Of a stretch of 64,000 nucleotides of DNA, positions 7,791 through 15,704 are shown piece by piece. The stretch spans positions 124,001-188,000 of the forward strand of contig NZ_FRCS01000011.1 of the NCBI RefSeq assembly GCF_900143005.1, written 5' to 3'. The notes below the pieces were generated by a model, which was not told the origin of the DNA, made no database searches, and worked only from the letters and a program-made list of their open reading frames with translations. A program made the position numbers and the translations under genes. The DNA is from Cryptosporangium aurantiacum (GTDB taxonomy: Bacteria; Actinomycetota; Actinomycetes; Mycobacteriales; Cryptosporangiaceae). Position 1 is the stretch's first letter. Each line of letters starts with the position of its first letter.

Positions 7791-8022
7791 GGGGCGGGCC
7801 GCTCGGACCGGTCGCTCGGGCGGGCCGATCGGGGCGGGCCGCTCAGACCCGGCCGATCGGGGCGGGCCGCTCGGACCGGTCGCTCGGGCGGGCCGATCGG
7901 GGCGGGCCGCTCAGACCCGGCCGATCGGGGCGGGCCGCTCGGACCCGGCCGATCGGGGCGGGCCGCTCGGACCGGTCGCTCGGGCGGGCCGATCGGGGCG
8001 GGCCGCTCAGACCCGGCCGATC
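7791..8022 (+). repeat. Three exact copies of a 68-bp repeat plus a 28-bp partial copy
   Basis: Exact 68-base units lie at 7791-7858, 7859-7926 and 7955-8022. A 28-base variant (7927-7954) separates copies two and three, and further partial copies flank the array from about 7763. Each unit is built from GGGGCGGGCCGCTC, GGACCGGTCGCTC, GGGCGGGCCGATC and CAGACCCGGCCGATC blocks. Since 68 is not a multiple of three, the array is not a coding repeat. It fills the gap between the sigma-factor remnant and the CBS gene. Confidence 0.95.
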
Positions 8023-8159
8023 GGGGCGGGCCGGTCGGGCCGCCGAGCGGGCGTGGAGCGGGTGGGGCCTGCGGGGCGGGAATGACGGCGACGCGAGGGC
8101 ATCTCCCCTGGATCCCCGGGTACCCCGCGGGAATCCATTTCGTCCCCGAGGAGGATCCC

Positions 8160-8576
8160 GTGCCTACTGCCAGGGAAATCATGACGCCGGACGTCACATG
8201 CGTCGGGGAAGCCGACACGCTCGCGGCCGCCGCCAAGAAGATGGCCGATCTGGACGTCGGGTCGCTGCCGATCTGCGGGCAGGACAACCGGCTGAAAGGA
8301 ATGCTGACCGACCGCGACATCGTGGTGAAAGCGATCGCGGCGGGGCGCGACCCGGCGAACTGCACGGCCAGCGACTTCGCGCAGGGCAAGCCGGTGACGA
8401 TCGGCGCTGACGACGACGCCGCCGACATCCTGCAGACGATGAGCAGCCACAAGGTGCGCCGCCTCCCGGTCATCGACGGCCACAGCCTGGTGGGGATCGT
8501 CGCGCTGGCCGACGTCGCCCGCGCGCTGCCGGACCGCCGAGTAGGCGACCTGATAGACGCCCTCACAACGCCGTAA
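8160..8576 (+). CDS. Paired CBS-domain protein, Hrp1-like
   Basis: A 138-residue cytoplasmic protein made of two CBS motifs (residues ~5-60 and ~70-130), which usually bind adenine nucleotides. It begins TAREIMTPDVTCVGEADTLA and contains LPICGQDNRLKGMLTDRDIV and KVRRLPVIDGHSLVGIV. This closely matches, in my reading, the layout of Mycobacterium tuberculosis hypoxic response protein 1 (Rv2626c). GTG 8160 is chosen because GAGGAGG ends six bases before it and family proteins begin at this point. Upstream in-frame sequence is repeat DNA. It is followed by a strong hairpin. Ligand and target are not evident from sequence. Confidence 0.92.
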   Translation: MPTAREIMTPDVTCVGEADTLAAAAKKMADLDVGSLPICGQDNRLKGMLTDRDIVVKAIAAGRDPANCTASDFAQGKPVTIGADDDAADILQTMSSHKVRRLPVIDGHSLVGIVALADVARALPDRRVGDLIDALTTP

Positions 8577-8593
8577 CCCGGGAGTGGGGTGGG

Positions 8594-8643
8594 AAGCGCT
8601 GCACACTTTGTGCCGTCAGAGGGGCACAAAGTGTGCAGCGCTT
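8594..8643 (+). terminator. Very strong hairpin, 21-bp perfect stem
   Basis: Arms 8594-8614 and 8623-8643 are perfect reverse complements (core GCGCTGCACACTTTGTGCC) with an 8-base loop. It lies 17 bases after the CBS stop and has no long T tract, which is common for actinobacterial terminators. It separates the CBS gene from the rheA promoter. An operator role is possible because the DNA dyad is equally perfect. Confidence 0.7.
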
Positions 8644-8657
8644 TCACACGGGTAGAG

Positions 8658-8676
8658 TGTCAACCGACGGATGACT
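8658..8676. promoter_or_regulatory. RheA-type operator, distal copy
   Basis: TGTCAAC-N5-GATGACT, two mismatches from the RheA operator TGTCATC-N5-GATGACA known from Streptomyces albus. Its start is 26 bases upstream of the proximal copy. Confidence 0.7.
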
Positions 8677-8683
8677 TTCTACG

Positions 8684-8702
8684 TGTCATCGGAAGGACGA
8701 CG
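8684..8702. promoter_or_regulatory. RheA-type operator, proximal copy abutting the start codon
   Basis: TGTCATC-N5-GACGACG ends on the base before the rheA ATG and overlaps the GGAAGG ribosome site, so binding here could block both transcription and translation. The same 7+5+7 sequence form recurs at hsp20 (14797-14815). Confidence 0.75.
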
Positions 8703-9359
8703 ATGGCGGACGAGGACGCGAGCGACCTGCCCCCGATACCGCAGGCCGCCGCCGACCGCGTCCGGCTCGTGCACGGCGTCGTGTCGGCGCCGCGCACCGA
8801 GGAGCCCGACGCCGCCACGATCCTGGCCGCACTCTCCACGCTCCGCGAACTGCGAGACGAACTCGCCGGGTGGGAGCCACAGCTGATCGACGCCGCCCGG
8901 GCGCTCGGCGTCAGCTGGCACGACCTGGCGCCGGCGCTCGGCGTCGCCAGCAGGCAAGCAGCCGAGCGGCGCTACCTGCGACTACGCCCGGCCCGCGACG
9001 ACGAGGCCGGCTCCACCCGGGACGAACGGGTCCGCAACGAGCGCGACCGGCGCGCGGAGGATCGCGCGGTCGTCGAGTGGGCCCGGCGGCAGGCCGGGAC
9101 GCTGCGCCGAATCGCCGCGCGCGTAGCCGAGTTGCACGACCTCCCGGACCTGGACGAGCCGACCCGGGAGAGCGTCGACCGCGTCCACCGGACGCTCGGC
9201 GGCAGCGACACTGCCGAGTTGCTCGGGCCGCTCCGGGCAGCCCGCGACTCGCTCGGCCCGAGCCACCCCGCGCTGGCCCAGTCGATCAGCGACGTTCTCG
9301 ACCACACCGAGGCACTCCGCGACGACACCCGCCGTCGCCGCTCCGACGCCCGGCCGTGA
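8703..9359 (+). CDS. rheA: RheA-like repressor of hsp18 (small heat-shock protein regulator)
   Basis: A 218-residue cytoplasmic protein. The region LREELAGWEPQLID-like (read here as LRDELAGWEPQLIDAARAL) followed by SWHDLAPALGVASRQAAERRYLRLRP at residues ~58-100 is the helix-turn-helix of the actinobacterial HSP18 regulator family. Charged helices follow (ERVRNERDRRAEDRAVVEWARR). In Streptomyces albus RheA is a temperature-sensing repressor of hsp18 and of itself, acting at TGTCATC-N5-GATGACA. Two such sites precede this gene with 26-base spacing, and two with the same spacing precede hsp20 at 14870. The operator match supports the assignment beyond the protein similarity. The gene is separated from hsp20 by the opposite-strand helicase gene. 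Confidence 0.85.
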   Translation: MADEDASDLPPIPQAAADRVRLVHGVVSAPRTEEPDAATILAALSTLRELRDELAGWEPQLIDAARALGVSWHDLAPALGVASRQAAERRYLRLRPARDDEAGSTRDERVRNERDRRAEDRAVVEWARRQAGTLRRIAARVAELHDLPDLDEPTRESVDRVHRTLGGSDTAELLGPLRAARDSLGPSHPALAQSISDVLDHTEALRDDTRRRRSDARP

Positions 9360-9431
9360 GCCGCCGCGACGCTGCCTGCCCGCGGCGACCCGCGATACTG
9401 CCTGCTGGTGGGAACCGCGGGACCGATCGCC

Positions 9432-12400
9432 TCACTCCGCGGGAGGCCGACCCCGAAGCAGACGAGTGGTGCTCCGGTACGCCTTCGCCTCCGCGCTGTC
9501 CGGCGGGAAGAACTCGACCTTGCCGGCCGGGCGTCCGTCGGCGTCGCGCACGATGAGGTCCTGACGGGCGTTGAACGCTCGGAAGATCGCCTCCGCCTCG
9601 TACTGCTTCACCCACCGGATGAGTCGTTCCTGACCGTTCGCGCGGATCCGCAGCAGCGCCACGTTCGCGTGGAACTTCTGCGCCTCCTCGGTGCCCTCGG
9701 CGTAGTACCGCGCCTCGCCGACCTTCGCGCCGCCGGACCGGACGAAGGTCGTGCGCTCGCCCTCGTAGGCGGCGAGCACGGCGGCCGCCTCGTCGGGCCG
9801 GATCCACCCCGCCAGCCGGTAGCCCGGCGGAACCGGCACCGACGGCTTGTCGGACACCCGAGCCGCCGGACCCGCCTCCACGGCCCGCGCCGCTGGCACC
9901 GCCTCCACAGCCCGCGCCGCCGCCACCGGCTGCGGCGGTGCCGGCGGAGCAGCCTCCGCCGTCCGCACCACCCGCGCAGGCGCCGCCACCGGCTCCGGGG
10001 GCGCCGGTGGAGCCGTCTCTGCCGTCCGCACCACCTGCGTGGGCGCCACCACCGGCTGCGGCGGTGCCGGCGGAGTTGCCGCAGCCGGCACCACCCGCGC
10101 AGGCGCCACCACCGGCTCTGGCGGCGCTGGCGGGGCCGGCCGCTGTCGTGCCGCCGGATTGGCGCCTCCGTCGGGCACGGGCGGCAGGGGCGGCTCAGGG
10201 GGTGCCGGCGGAGTTGCCGATGGAGCGGTGGCGGGCTCCCGGTCGAGCGTCGGAGCGGACGCCACGATCGGGACCGGGCGCACATCGAGCACGTCGTCGA
10301 CCGTCAACCGCGGCTCGACCGGTGAGTCCGCCGCCGACCCGGACCGACCCTCCCCGGCCGCGCCGATACCGAGCTCGGCGACCAGCGCCCACAGCCCCGC
10401 CAGGGCGCCCTCCGGATCCCGGGCGAAGTGACTCCCGCGCACCCGCCAGAACACGCAGCGGCCGACCCGCTCCAGGACGCTTTGCCGCCGAAGGTCGTCC
10501 TCCCAGCGATCGAGCCCGTGATACTGATCGCCGTCGCACTCGATCGCGAGCCGCCGCCCGTCCGGGGCAGGCACGACGAAGTCGACGCGGTAACTGCCGA
10601 TCGGAAACTGCGGCACCGGCGTCAGCCCGCGGGCGACGAGCTTCCGGAGCACCGCCCGCTCCAGCCCCGACTCACACCGGTCCTCCAGCCGGTCGTAGAC
10701 CTCGTCGGGCCGCTGCGGGTCCGCGCAGTACCGCAGCAGCTTCCCGCGGACGTCGTCGAGGCCCAGGTCGTCCGCCCGGACCGAATGGAAGACCCACATC
10801 TGGTCCTTGGCCCGGCTCGCCGCGACGTTGATCCGGCGCTCGCGATCCTGGGCGGTGAAGGCGCCGATCCGTCCCGTGTCGTTCGCCGAAACGACCAGGC
10901 TGAGGAACATCACGTCCCGCTCGGCGCCCTGGAACGCGTACGAGTCCCCCACCTTCAACTGACGGCGCGCCATCTCCTGCACGCCGAGGCGCTCTACCAG
11001 CGCCTCCTCGATGTACTGCGCCTGATTGCTGCCCGAGAGCAAGCTGACGACCCCGAAACTCTTGCCGTCGTAGCGCGGATCGACCGCAAGCCGGCAGATC
11101 GTCTCGACGAGCGCGTCCGCCTCGGCGTGGTTGACGGTCTTACCCCCGATGTCCTGCCGGACCCCCTCCGGGATGAACTCGGTGCGGATCGGCGGCAAGC
11201 CACCGCGGTCGGTGCGTAGCGGCTGGATCGCCCCCGCGTACCAGTGGATGCTCGAGAACGTGATGATTTCCGGCACGCACCGGAAGTGTTCGGTGAGCAT
11301 GAGCTTCTCGGGCGCACGGCGCAGCGCGTGGTCGTAGACGCTGGTCGTCAGGTCGAAGAACTCGCGCGACGGAATCCCGGTCAGGTGCTGCTCGGTGAGC
11401 CGGACGACCGCCTCGGTCGGAATGCCCACCGCGTACGGACCGATCTGCTTGTCGTCCCCCACCACGACCGCGCGGCGCGCCAGCGACAGGACCGGCAGCG
11501 CGAACGGGCCGCACTGGCTGGCCTCGTCGACGATGACGACGTCGAACGGCGTGGTGCCGCCCTGGAACTGCTGGATCGCGCGGTCGGCGGACATGATCCA
11601 GACCGGGACGGCGGTCTGGGCATCGCGCATCTTCTCCTGGGCGAGGGCGATCAGCGGCGCGGCCCGTTCGCCGGTCTTCTTGCCGATCTTGCGGAGCGCG
11701 AGCGCCCACCCGCCGAGCGCGTCGCGGGTGCGGTCGTCGATGCCCTGCGCGACCGACAGCCACGCCGACTGCGTGGTGATCTCCCTGGTCAGCTCGCGGA
11801 TCCGCTCGTTGAGCGCGTCGATCTGGCGGCTGAGCTGCCCGGTCTGCTCGGTGCCGATGACCTCGCGCATCCAGGTGTCGGCCTGCCGCCACCGCCAGGC
11901 GGCTTCGCACACGTCCGCGTCCGGCAGTGTGGTCGCCTCCGCTACGCGGGCGGCCCACAGCGGTGCGGCCCGGTCGAGCGTCGCCCAGAGATCGCGCCAG
12001 CGGCGTGCGCCCGCGGTGAGCGTGCGGAGGTGCTCGCTGTCGGCGAGTACGGCGTCCCAATCGTCGTAGTTGCCGGCGGTCCACGCCTCGTGCAGGCGCC
12101 GCCAGTGCGCCGCGCCGTAGGCGTCGGCCAGCCCGTCGTCCAGCGTGGCGCGCACCGCCCGGCGTTCGGCGTCGGCTTCGTCGAGCTCGTGGACGGACAG
12201 CAAGCCCGAGACCCGCTCGGCCAGCGACTGCACCGCGGCCGGATCGGCGCGGCCCTCCGGCGGAAACGGCAGGTAGCGCGCGGCCTGCGCCCGGAGCTCG
12301 GGCCACCGGGTCGCCTCGGCCTCCAGTACCGCGCCAAGCACGGGGAGGTGACGGCCGACGGCGTGCTCGGGGGCCACCTCGGCGTCGAGCGGCGGCCCGT

Positions 12401-14645
12401 CGATCTCGACCACCAGGTTGACCCAGCGGCGAGCGAGTTTCGCCCGCTCGTCCCGCAGCCGCAGGGTGCCGATCACCGCGTCGATGTCCTCGACCGTGCG
12501 CGCTGTTCCTCCGTTGACCCGGATCGCATCGCGCACGGTGACCAGGCGCCGGTGCAGGACCCGGTTCAGGCCCTTGCCGTCGGTCAGCCGCGCGCGGATG
12601 GCGGTCAGCTCGTCGAGCAGCCGCCCGCGGTCGGTCTCCAGGTCGGCCGGGATGTCGACGTCGTAGGAAGCGGTGTCGGTCTTCCACCGGGCGGTCTCCC
12701 GGACCGCCTCGCGGCACCGCTCGACGCCGGTGACCCAGGATTCCCGCCAGGTCTCGGAGAGCGCGATCTGCTCGGCAATGCGTTCGACCCACGCCGGTCG
12801 GCTACTGACGCCGTGGGCGAGTTGCTCGAGCGCGTCGGCGAGATCGGTCACCGCCGCCCGGCCGGAACGGCGGACTGCCTCCACGTCGACGCCGTCGGCC
12901 CGAAGGTCGCGCACCCGGGCAGCGGCCCGCGCGAACCGGTCGTCGATCCGGTGCAGCACCGCGCCGCTCGGGAGCTCGGCCCAGGACGGCAAGCGCCGGA
13001 TCGCGTCCCTCCGCGCCTCCGGTGAGAGCGATCGTGTCAGCTCCACCAGCGCCGTGGTCTCCGTGGCGCCGAGCGGGAACGGATCGGCCGCGCTGAGCAG
13101 ATCGGGAATGAACCCGTAGGTCGATTCGTGCGCGCGCAGCCACTCGCCGACCTGGGTCGCGGGTGCCTCGGCGCCGTCGAGCCGGAACGTGCGCCCGTCA
13201 CGCTCGGCCACCGCCCGCAGCGCGGCCTGCTTACCCGCCCGATCCCGCTCGGCCCGCTCCAGCAGCGCGTACGTCTGCTGGAGCGCGTGGGCGGTGCGAT
13301 CGGGTTCCAGCGATGCCGCCTGGCCCTGGAGGTGCTGGACGGCGATCTGCAGCTGGGTCAGCTGCGCGGAACTGGATCCCATCACGCTGACCGCGAGCGG
13401 CCGGATCGACGGGGGCAGCTTCTCCCGGACCTCGGCCAGCGGCTCCTCGCGGTGCGCGACGACCAGCACCCGCTGCCCGTTCGCCACGAGGTGACAGATG
13501 AGGTTCGCGATCGTGTGCGTCTTGCCGGTGCCGGGCGGACCCTGGACGGCCACCAGCCGGTGCCGGGCCAGCCGCCGGACGATCGCCACCTGCTGGTCGT
13601 TGGCGGGCAGCGGAAACAGCACGCGCTCGCCGGCCGGGAACCGCTCGTCCTCGGTGTCCGGCAGCAGCGACGGCGCATCGGCCAGCATCATGTCGAGGGC
13701 GCCGAGCGTCGCCGTGCCCTCGGCGATGCGCTCGCGCATCTGCTCCAGGAAGCCGGGTAGCGCGGTACGCCGGGGCCGCAGCATCAGCAGGCCGCTGTCG
13801 CGGACGTAGGCGTCACGGACCGGGGCGTCGTCGTCGGGCCCGACCACCACCGGGTCGAATCCCAGCCGGATCAGGGCCCGCCGGTACAGGTCCTCGCGCT
13901 GCTCGGCGTTCCACGGGTCGAACTTCAGGACGCCACCCGGTTCCGCGAGTTCGAGCAGCGCCTTGACCTCGACGGGCAGCCCTTCGAACATCTCGCTCTG
14001 CAGGCGGCTCTCCGCGCCCGGCGCGACCGTCAGCGAGGCCGAATCGACGTCGACCTCGACCTGGACCGGGGTCACGACCAGCGGGTACTCGACCGAGTGC
14101 CCGTTGATCGTCGCGACCAGCACGCCGTGGCCCCAGACGAGCTCGTGGGTGCCCGCCTGCCGCTCGGCGGCCAGCCGCAGCTCGAACAGCCGGTGGTAGC
14201 ACGACCGGATTCGAACGGCCTCCTGCGCCTCCTCCGCCCACGGACGCCAGGAGCGCGCGACCCAGTCGGCGACCCCCTGCGGGCCCGCCTCGAGCGGCAA
14301 CCGGCGGTCCGCGGCGAGCTGCGCCCAGTCGGCCCGCAGCTGCGGCTCACGAGCCGGGTCGTCGTACGCCGTCACCAGCGGTCCGATCGACGCGGACGGC
14401 CGTGGCGGCGGCGGCAGCGCGACGCGCCGGACGGCCAGCCATGGCCCGTCGAGCACGTCACCGAGCTGGGCGCCGCCGGGGCCGACCGGCAGGTGATGCT
14501 GCCAGTACAGAGAGGACCGGACCTGGTCGAGCCCGCGGATCGGCTCGGCCCAGAGCGACCGCAGCGCCGCGAGATACTGCGCGAACCGGGAGAGCCGCCC
14601 GCGCAGCGCCTCCGCGGTGTCGGTACCGACCGTTGCCGCCCCCAT
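9432..14645 (-). CDS. Giant SF1 helicase with Vsr/DUF559-like nuclease and duplicated C-terminal domain
   Basis: A 1737-residue multidomain protein. The N-terminal ~350 residues have no domain I recognise. Walker A is GPPGTGKT (369-376), Walker B/DEAD-like DEASQ is at 1040-1044, and late helicase motifs are SYAFQGAERDVMFLSLV and INVAASRAKDQMWVF, so it is a DNA2/NAM7-type SF1 ATPase. A restriction-endonuclease-fold domain follows: AIECDGDQYHG around Glu1369-Asp1371, then VFWRVRGSHFARDP, as in DUF559/Vsr-like nucleases. Residues ~1450-1600 are a repetitive Pro/Ala linker (PPAPPEPV units). The last ~115 residues contain two similar ~50-residue repeats. Helicase-Vsr architectures occur in anti-phage systems, so defence is plausible. 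DNA repair is the alternative. It lies between rheA and hsp20, on the opposite strand. Confidence 0.9.
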   Translation of the reverse strand: MGAATVGTDTAEALRGRLSRFAQYLAALRSLWAEPIRGLDQVRSSLYWQHHLPVGPGGAQLGDVLDGPWLAVRRVALPPPPRPSASIGPLVTAYDDPAREPQLRADWAQLAADRRLPLEAGPQGVADWVARSWRPWAEEAQEAVRIRSCYHRLFELRLAAERQAGTHELVWGHGVLVATINGHSVEYPLVVTPVQVEVDVDSASLTVAPGAESRLQSEMFEGLPVEVKALLELAEPGGVLKFDPWNAEQREDLYRRALIRLGFDPVVVGPDDDAPVRDAYVRDSGLLMLRPRRTALPGFLEQMRERIAEGTATLGALDMMLADAPSLLPDTEDERFPAGERVLFPLPANDQQVAIVRRLARHRLVAVQGPPGTGKTHTIANLICHLVANGQRVLVVAHREEPLAEVREKLPPSIRPLAVSVMGSSSAQLTQLQIAVQHLQGQAASLEPDRTAHALQQTYALLERAERDRAGKQAALRAVAERDGRTFRLDGAEAPATQVGEWLRAHESTYGFIPDLLSAADPFPLGATETTALVELTRSLSPEARRDAIRRLPSWAELPSGAVLHRIDDRFARAAARVRDLRADGVDVEAVRRSGRAAVTDLADALEQLAHGVSSRPAWVERIAEQIALSETWRESWVTGVERCREAVRETARWKTDTASYDVDIPADLETDRGRLLDELTAIRARLTDGKGLNRVLHRRLVTVRDAIRVNGGTARTVEDIDAVIGTLRLRDERAKLARRWVNLVVEIDGPPLDAEVAPEHAVGRHLPVLGAVLEAEATRWPELRAQAARYLPFPPEGRADPAAVQSLAERVSGLLSVHELDEADAERRAVRATLDDGLADAYGAAHWRRLHEAWTAGNYDDWDAVLADSEHLRTLTAGARRWRDLWATLDRAAPLWAARVAEATTLPDADVCEAAWRWRQADTWMREVIGTEQTGQLSRQIDALNERIRELTREITTQSAWLSVAQGIDDRTRDALGGWALALRKIGKKTGERAAPLIALAQEKMRDAQTAVPVWIMSADRAIQQFQGGTTPFDVVIVDEASQCGPFALPVLSLARRAVVVGDDKQIGPYAVGIPTEAVVRLTEQHLTGIPSREFFDLTTSVYDHALRRAPEKLMLTEHFRCVPEIITFSSIHWYAGAIQPLRTDRGGLPPIRTEFIPEGVRQDIGGKTVNHAEADALVETICRLAVDPRYDGKSFGVVSLLSGSNQAQYIEEALVERLGVQEMARRQLKVGDSYAFQGAERDVMFLSLVVSANDTGRIGAFTAQDRERRINVAASRAKDQMWVFHSVRADDLGLDDVRGKLLRYCADPQRPDEVYDRLEDRCESGLERAVLRKLVARGLTPVPQFPIGSYRVDFVVPAPDGRRLAIECDGDQYHGLDRWEDDLRRQSVLERVGRCVFWRVRGSHFARDPEGALAGLWALVAELGIGAAGEGRSGSAADSPVEPRLTVDDVLDVRPVPIVASAPTLDREPATAPSATPPAPPEPPLPPVPDGGANPAARQRPAPPAPPEPVVAPARVVPAAATPPAPPQPVVAPTQVVRTAETAPPAPPEPVAAPARVVRTAEAAPPAPPQPVAAARAVEAVPAARAVEAGPAARVSDKPSVPVPPGYRLAGWIRPDEAAAVLAAYEGERTTFVRSGGAKVGEARYYAEGTEEAQKFHANVALLRIRANGQERLIRWVKQYEAEAIFRAFNARQDLIVRDADGRPAGKVEFFPPDSAEAKAYRSTTRLLRGRPPAE

Positions 14646-14770
14646 GACGCCCCTTCACCGTGCCGCCGATCTCCGGGCACGGTAACGGAGCCCACCGACA
14701 GAACCCGCAACGCCGATCCCTCACCAGCCAGTTCGGACAGTCGAAGCTCGGCCGAACGTCAGCGAATCCA

Positions 14771-14789
14771 GGTCATCACTCCGACGACA
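14771..14789. promoter_or_regulatory. RheA-type operator, distal copy at hsp20
   Basis: GGTCATC-N5-GACGACA. Its start is 26 bases upstream of the proximal copy, the same spacing as the pair at rheA. Confidence 0.75.
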
Positions 14790-14795
14790 CTGGGC

Positions 14796-14824
14796 TTGTC
14801 ATCGTTCGGACGACGTGCTACAAA
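14796..14824 (+). promoter_or_regulatory. Probable hsp20 promoter
   Basis: A -35-like TTGTCA (14796-14801) and -10-like TACAAA (14819-14824) are separated by 17 bases. The -35 lies inside the proximal RheA-type operator, which would explain repression by steric block. Exact -10 assignment is uncertain because the following bases are A-rich. Confidence 0.55.
14797..14815. promoter_or_regulatory. RheA-type operator, proximal copy at hsp20
   Basis: TGTCATC-N5-GACGACG, identical in both 7-base arms to the proximal site at rheA (8684-8702). It overlaps the predicted -35 box. Confidence 0.8.
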
Positions 14825-14869
14825 ATAACTGCGCGTTGACGACCACTAGCGAGTTCGGAGGAGGACGCC

Positions 14870-15307
14870 ATGTTGATGCGCACCGACCCGTTCCGGCAGC
14901 TCGACCAGCTGACGCAGCAACTGCTCGGCGGCGCGACCGGAACCTGGTCCAAGCCGTCGGTGATCCCGATGGACGCGTACCGCGTCGGTGACGAGTTCGT
15001 CGTCGACTTCGACCTGCCGGGGGTCTCCCCCGAAGCCGTCGAACTGGACGTCGAACGGAACGTGCTCACCGTCCGTGCCGAGCGCCGGCCGAAGGCCGAG
15101 CAGCCCACCGAGGTGCAGGTACGAGAGCGCCCGCTGGGTGTGTTCACCCGGCAGCTCTTCCTCGGCGAAGCACTGGACACCGAGCGCATCAACGCCTCGT
15201 ACGACAACGGTGTGCTGACGCTGCGCATCCCGGTGCGCGAGCAGGCCAAGCCCCGCAAGATCAGCATCGCGCACGCCGAGAGTGGCCCGAAGCAGATCAA
15301 CGCCTGA
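14870..15307 (+). CDS. hsp18: Small heat-shock protein, Hsp20/alpha-crystallin family (HSP18)
   Basis: A 145-residue ATP-independent holdase chaperone. The alpha-crystallin domain spans about residues 35-130: IPMDAYRVGDEFVVDFDLPGVSPEAVELDVERNVLTVRAER, then an edge strand and ASYDNGVLTLRIPV, the conserved A-x-x-x-n-GVL signature. The C-terminal tail is short and lacks a clear I-x-I. GGAGGAGG precedes the ATG. The promoter carries paired RheA-type operators, so expression should rise on heat when RheA lets go. Related proteins (HspX/Acr) belong to the mycobacterial dormancy set. Length and motif are typical. Confidence 0.95.
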   Translation: MLMRTDPFRQLDQLTQQLLGGATGTWSKPSVIPMDAYRVGDEFVVDFDLPGVSPEAVELDVERNVLTVRAERRPKAEQPTEVQVRERPLGVFTRQLFLGEALDTERINASYDNGVLTLRIPVREQAKPRKISIAHAESGPKQINA

Positions 15308-15348
15308 CCGGGCCCCACGGGCCCGTGGTGCTCCCGCGGGAGGCAGAC

Positions 15349-15603
15349 ATGTCCGTAGCGGCTCCCGACGACGTCGACGAAGCCTTCTACGCGCTGATCG
15401 CCGCCGATCCCGATCTCGTCCGAGCGGAGTTCGAGGAGCTGATCGACGCCGCGTGGGATCCGCCGGAACCCGACGAAGCCTCTCCCCCGCAACGGCGGAG
15501 ACCACGTCCGGCACCGGTGGGTGAGCGGACACGGTGCGGGCGCGGCCGGCGGGCGTGCGGTGTCCCGCGGCGCCAGGAGCGGTCGCCGCCGAGACGAACC
15601 TGA
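15349..15603 (+). CDS. Small hypothetical acidic-to-basic protein
   Basis: An 84-residue protein starting at ATG 15349 with GCGGGAGG just upstream. The first half is acidic and helical (DDVDEAFYALIAADPDLVRAEFEEL, then a segment ending WDPPEP). The second half is Arg/Pro-rich with three Cys. The N-terminal half looks like a conserved actinobacterial small-protein type, but I cannot name a family. It follows hsp20 by 41 bases on the same strand and may be co-transcribed. The basic tail could be spurious extension, though no earlier stop occurs in frame. No function is assigned. Confidence 0.55.
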   Translation: MSVAAPDDVDEAFYALIAADPDLVRAEFEELIDAAWDPPEPDEASPPQRRRPRPAPVGERTRCGRGRRACGVPRRQERSPPRRT

Positions 15604-15646
15604 CGGTAACTCACAGTAATCCGGAAAGGAGACAGGTCAGCACAGT

Positions 15647-15680
15647 GAGCCGACGGCGCCCCGATCGGCGCCGTCGGCTC
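15647..15680 (+). terminator. 14-bp GC hairpin ahead of the ANTAR gene
   Basis: Arms GAGCCGACGGCGCC (15647-15660) and GGCGCCGTCGGCTC (15667-15680) are perfect complements with the 6-base loop CCGATC. No T tract follows. It may end the hsp20 transcript or act as a leader hairpin for the ANTAR gene, whose start is 25 bases further on. Confidence 0.6.
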
Positions 15681-15704
15681 CGCGCGCCGGAACGGAGGTG
15701 GTGG

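Noticed and set aside
7791-8022. CRISPR array
   Set aside because: Units are adjacent or nearly so, 68 bases long and lack unique spacers.
7722-8159. Upstream frame joined to the CBS gene
   Set aside because: It is the 68-bp repeat array, which cannot code a repeat protein; a strong ribosome site marks GTG 8160.
7442-8647. Minus-strand Pro/Arg-rich open frame across the repeats
   Set aside because: Composition artefact that is antisense to the CBS gene.
11244-13025. Plus-strand open frame of about 590 codons
   Set aside because: Antisense shadow of the helicase gene; no recognizable motif.
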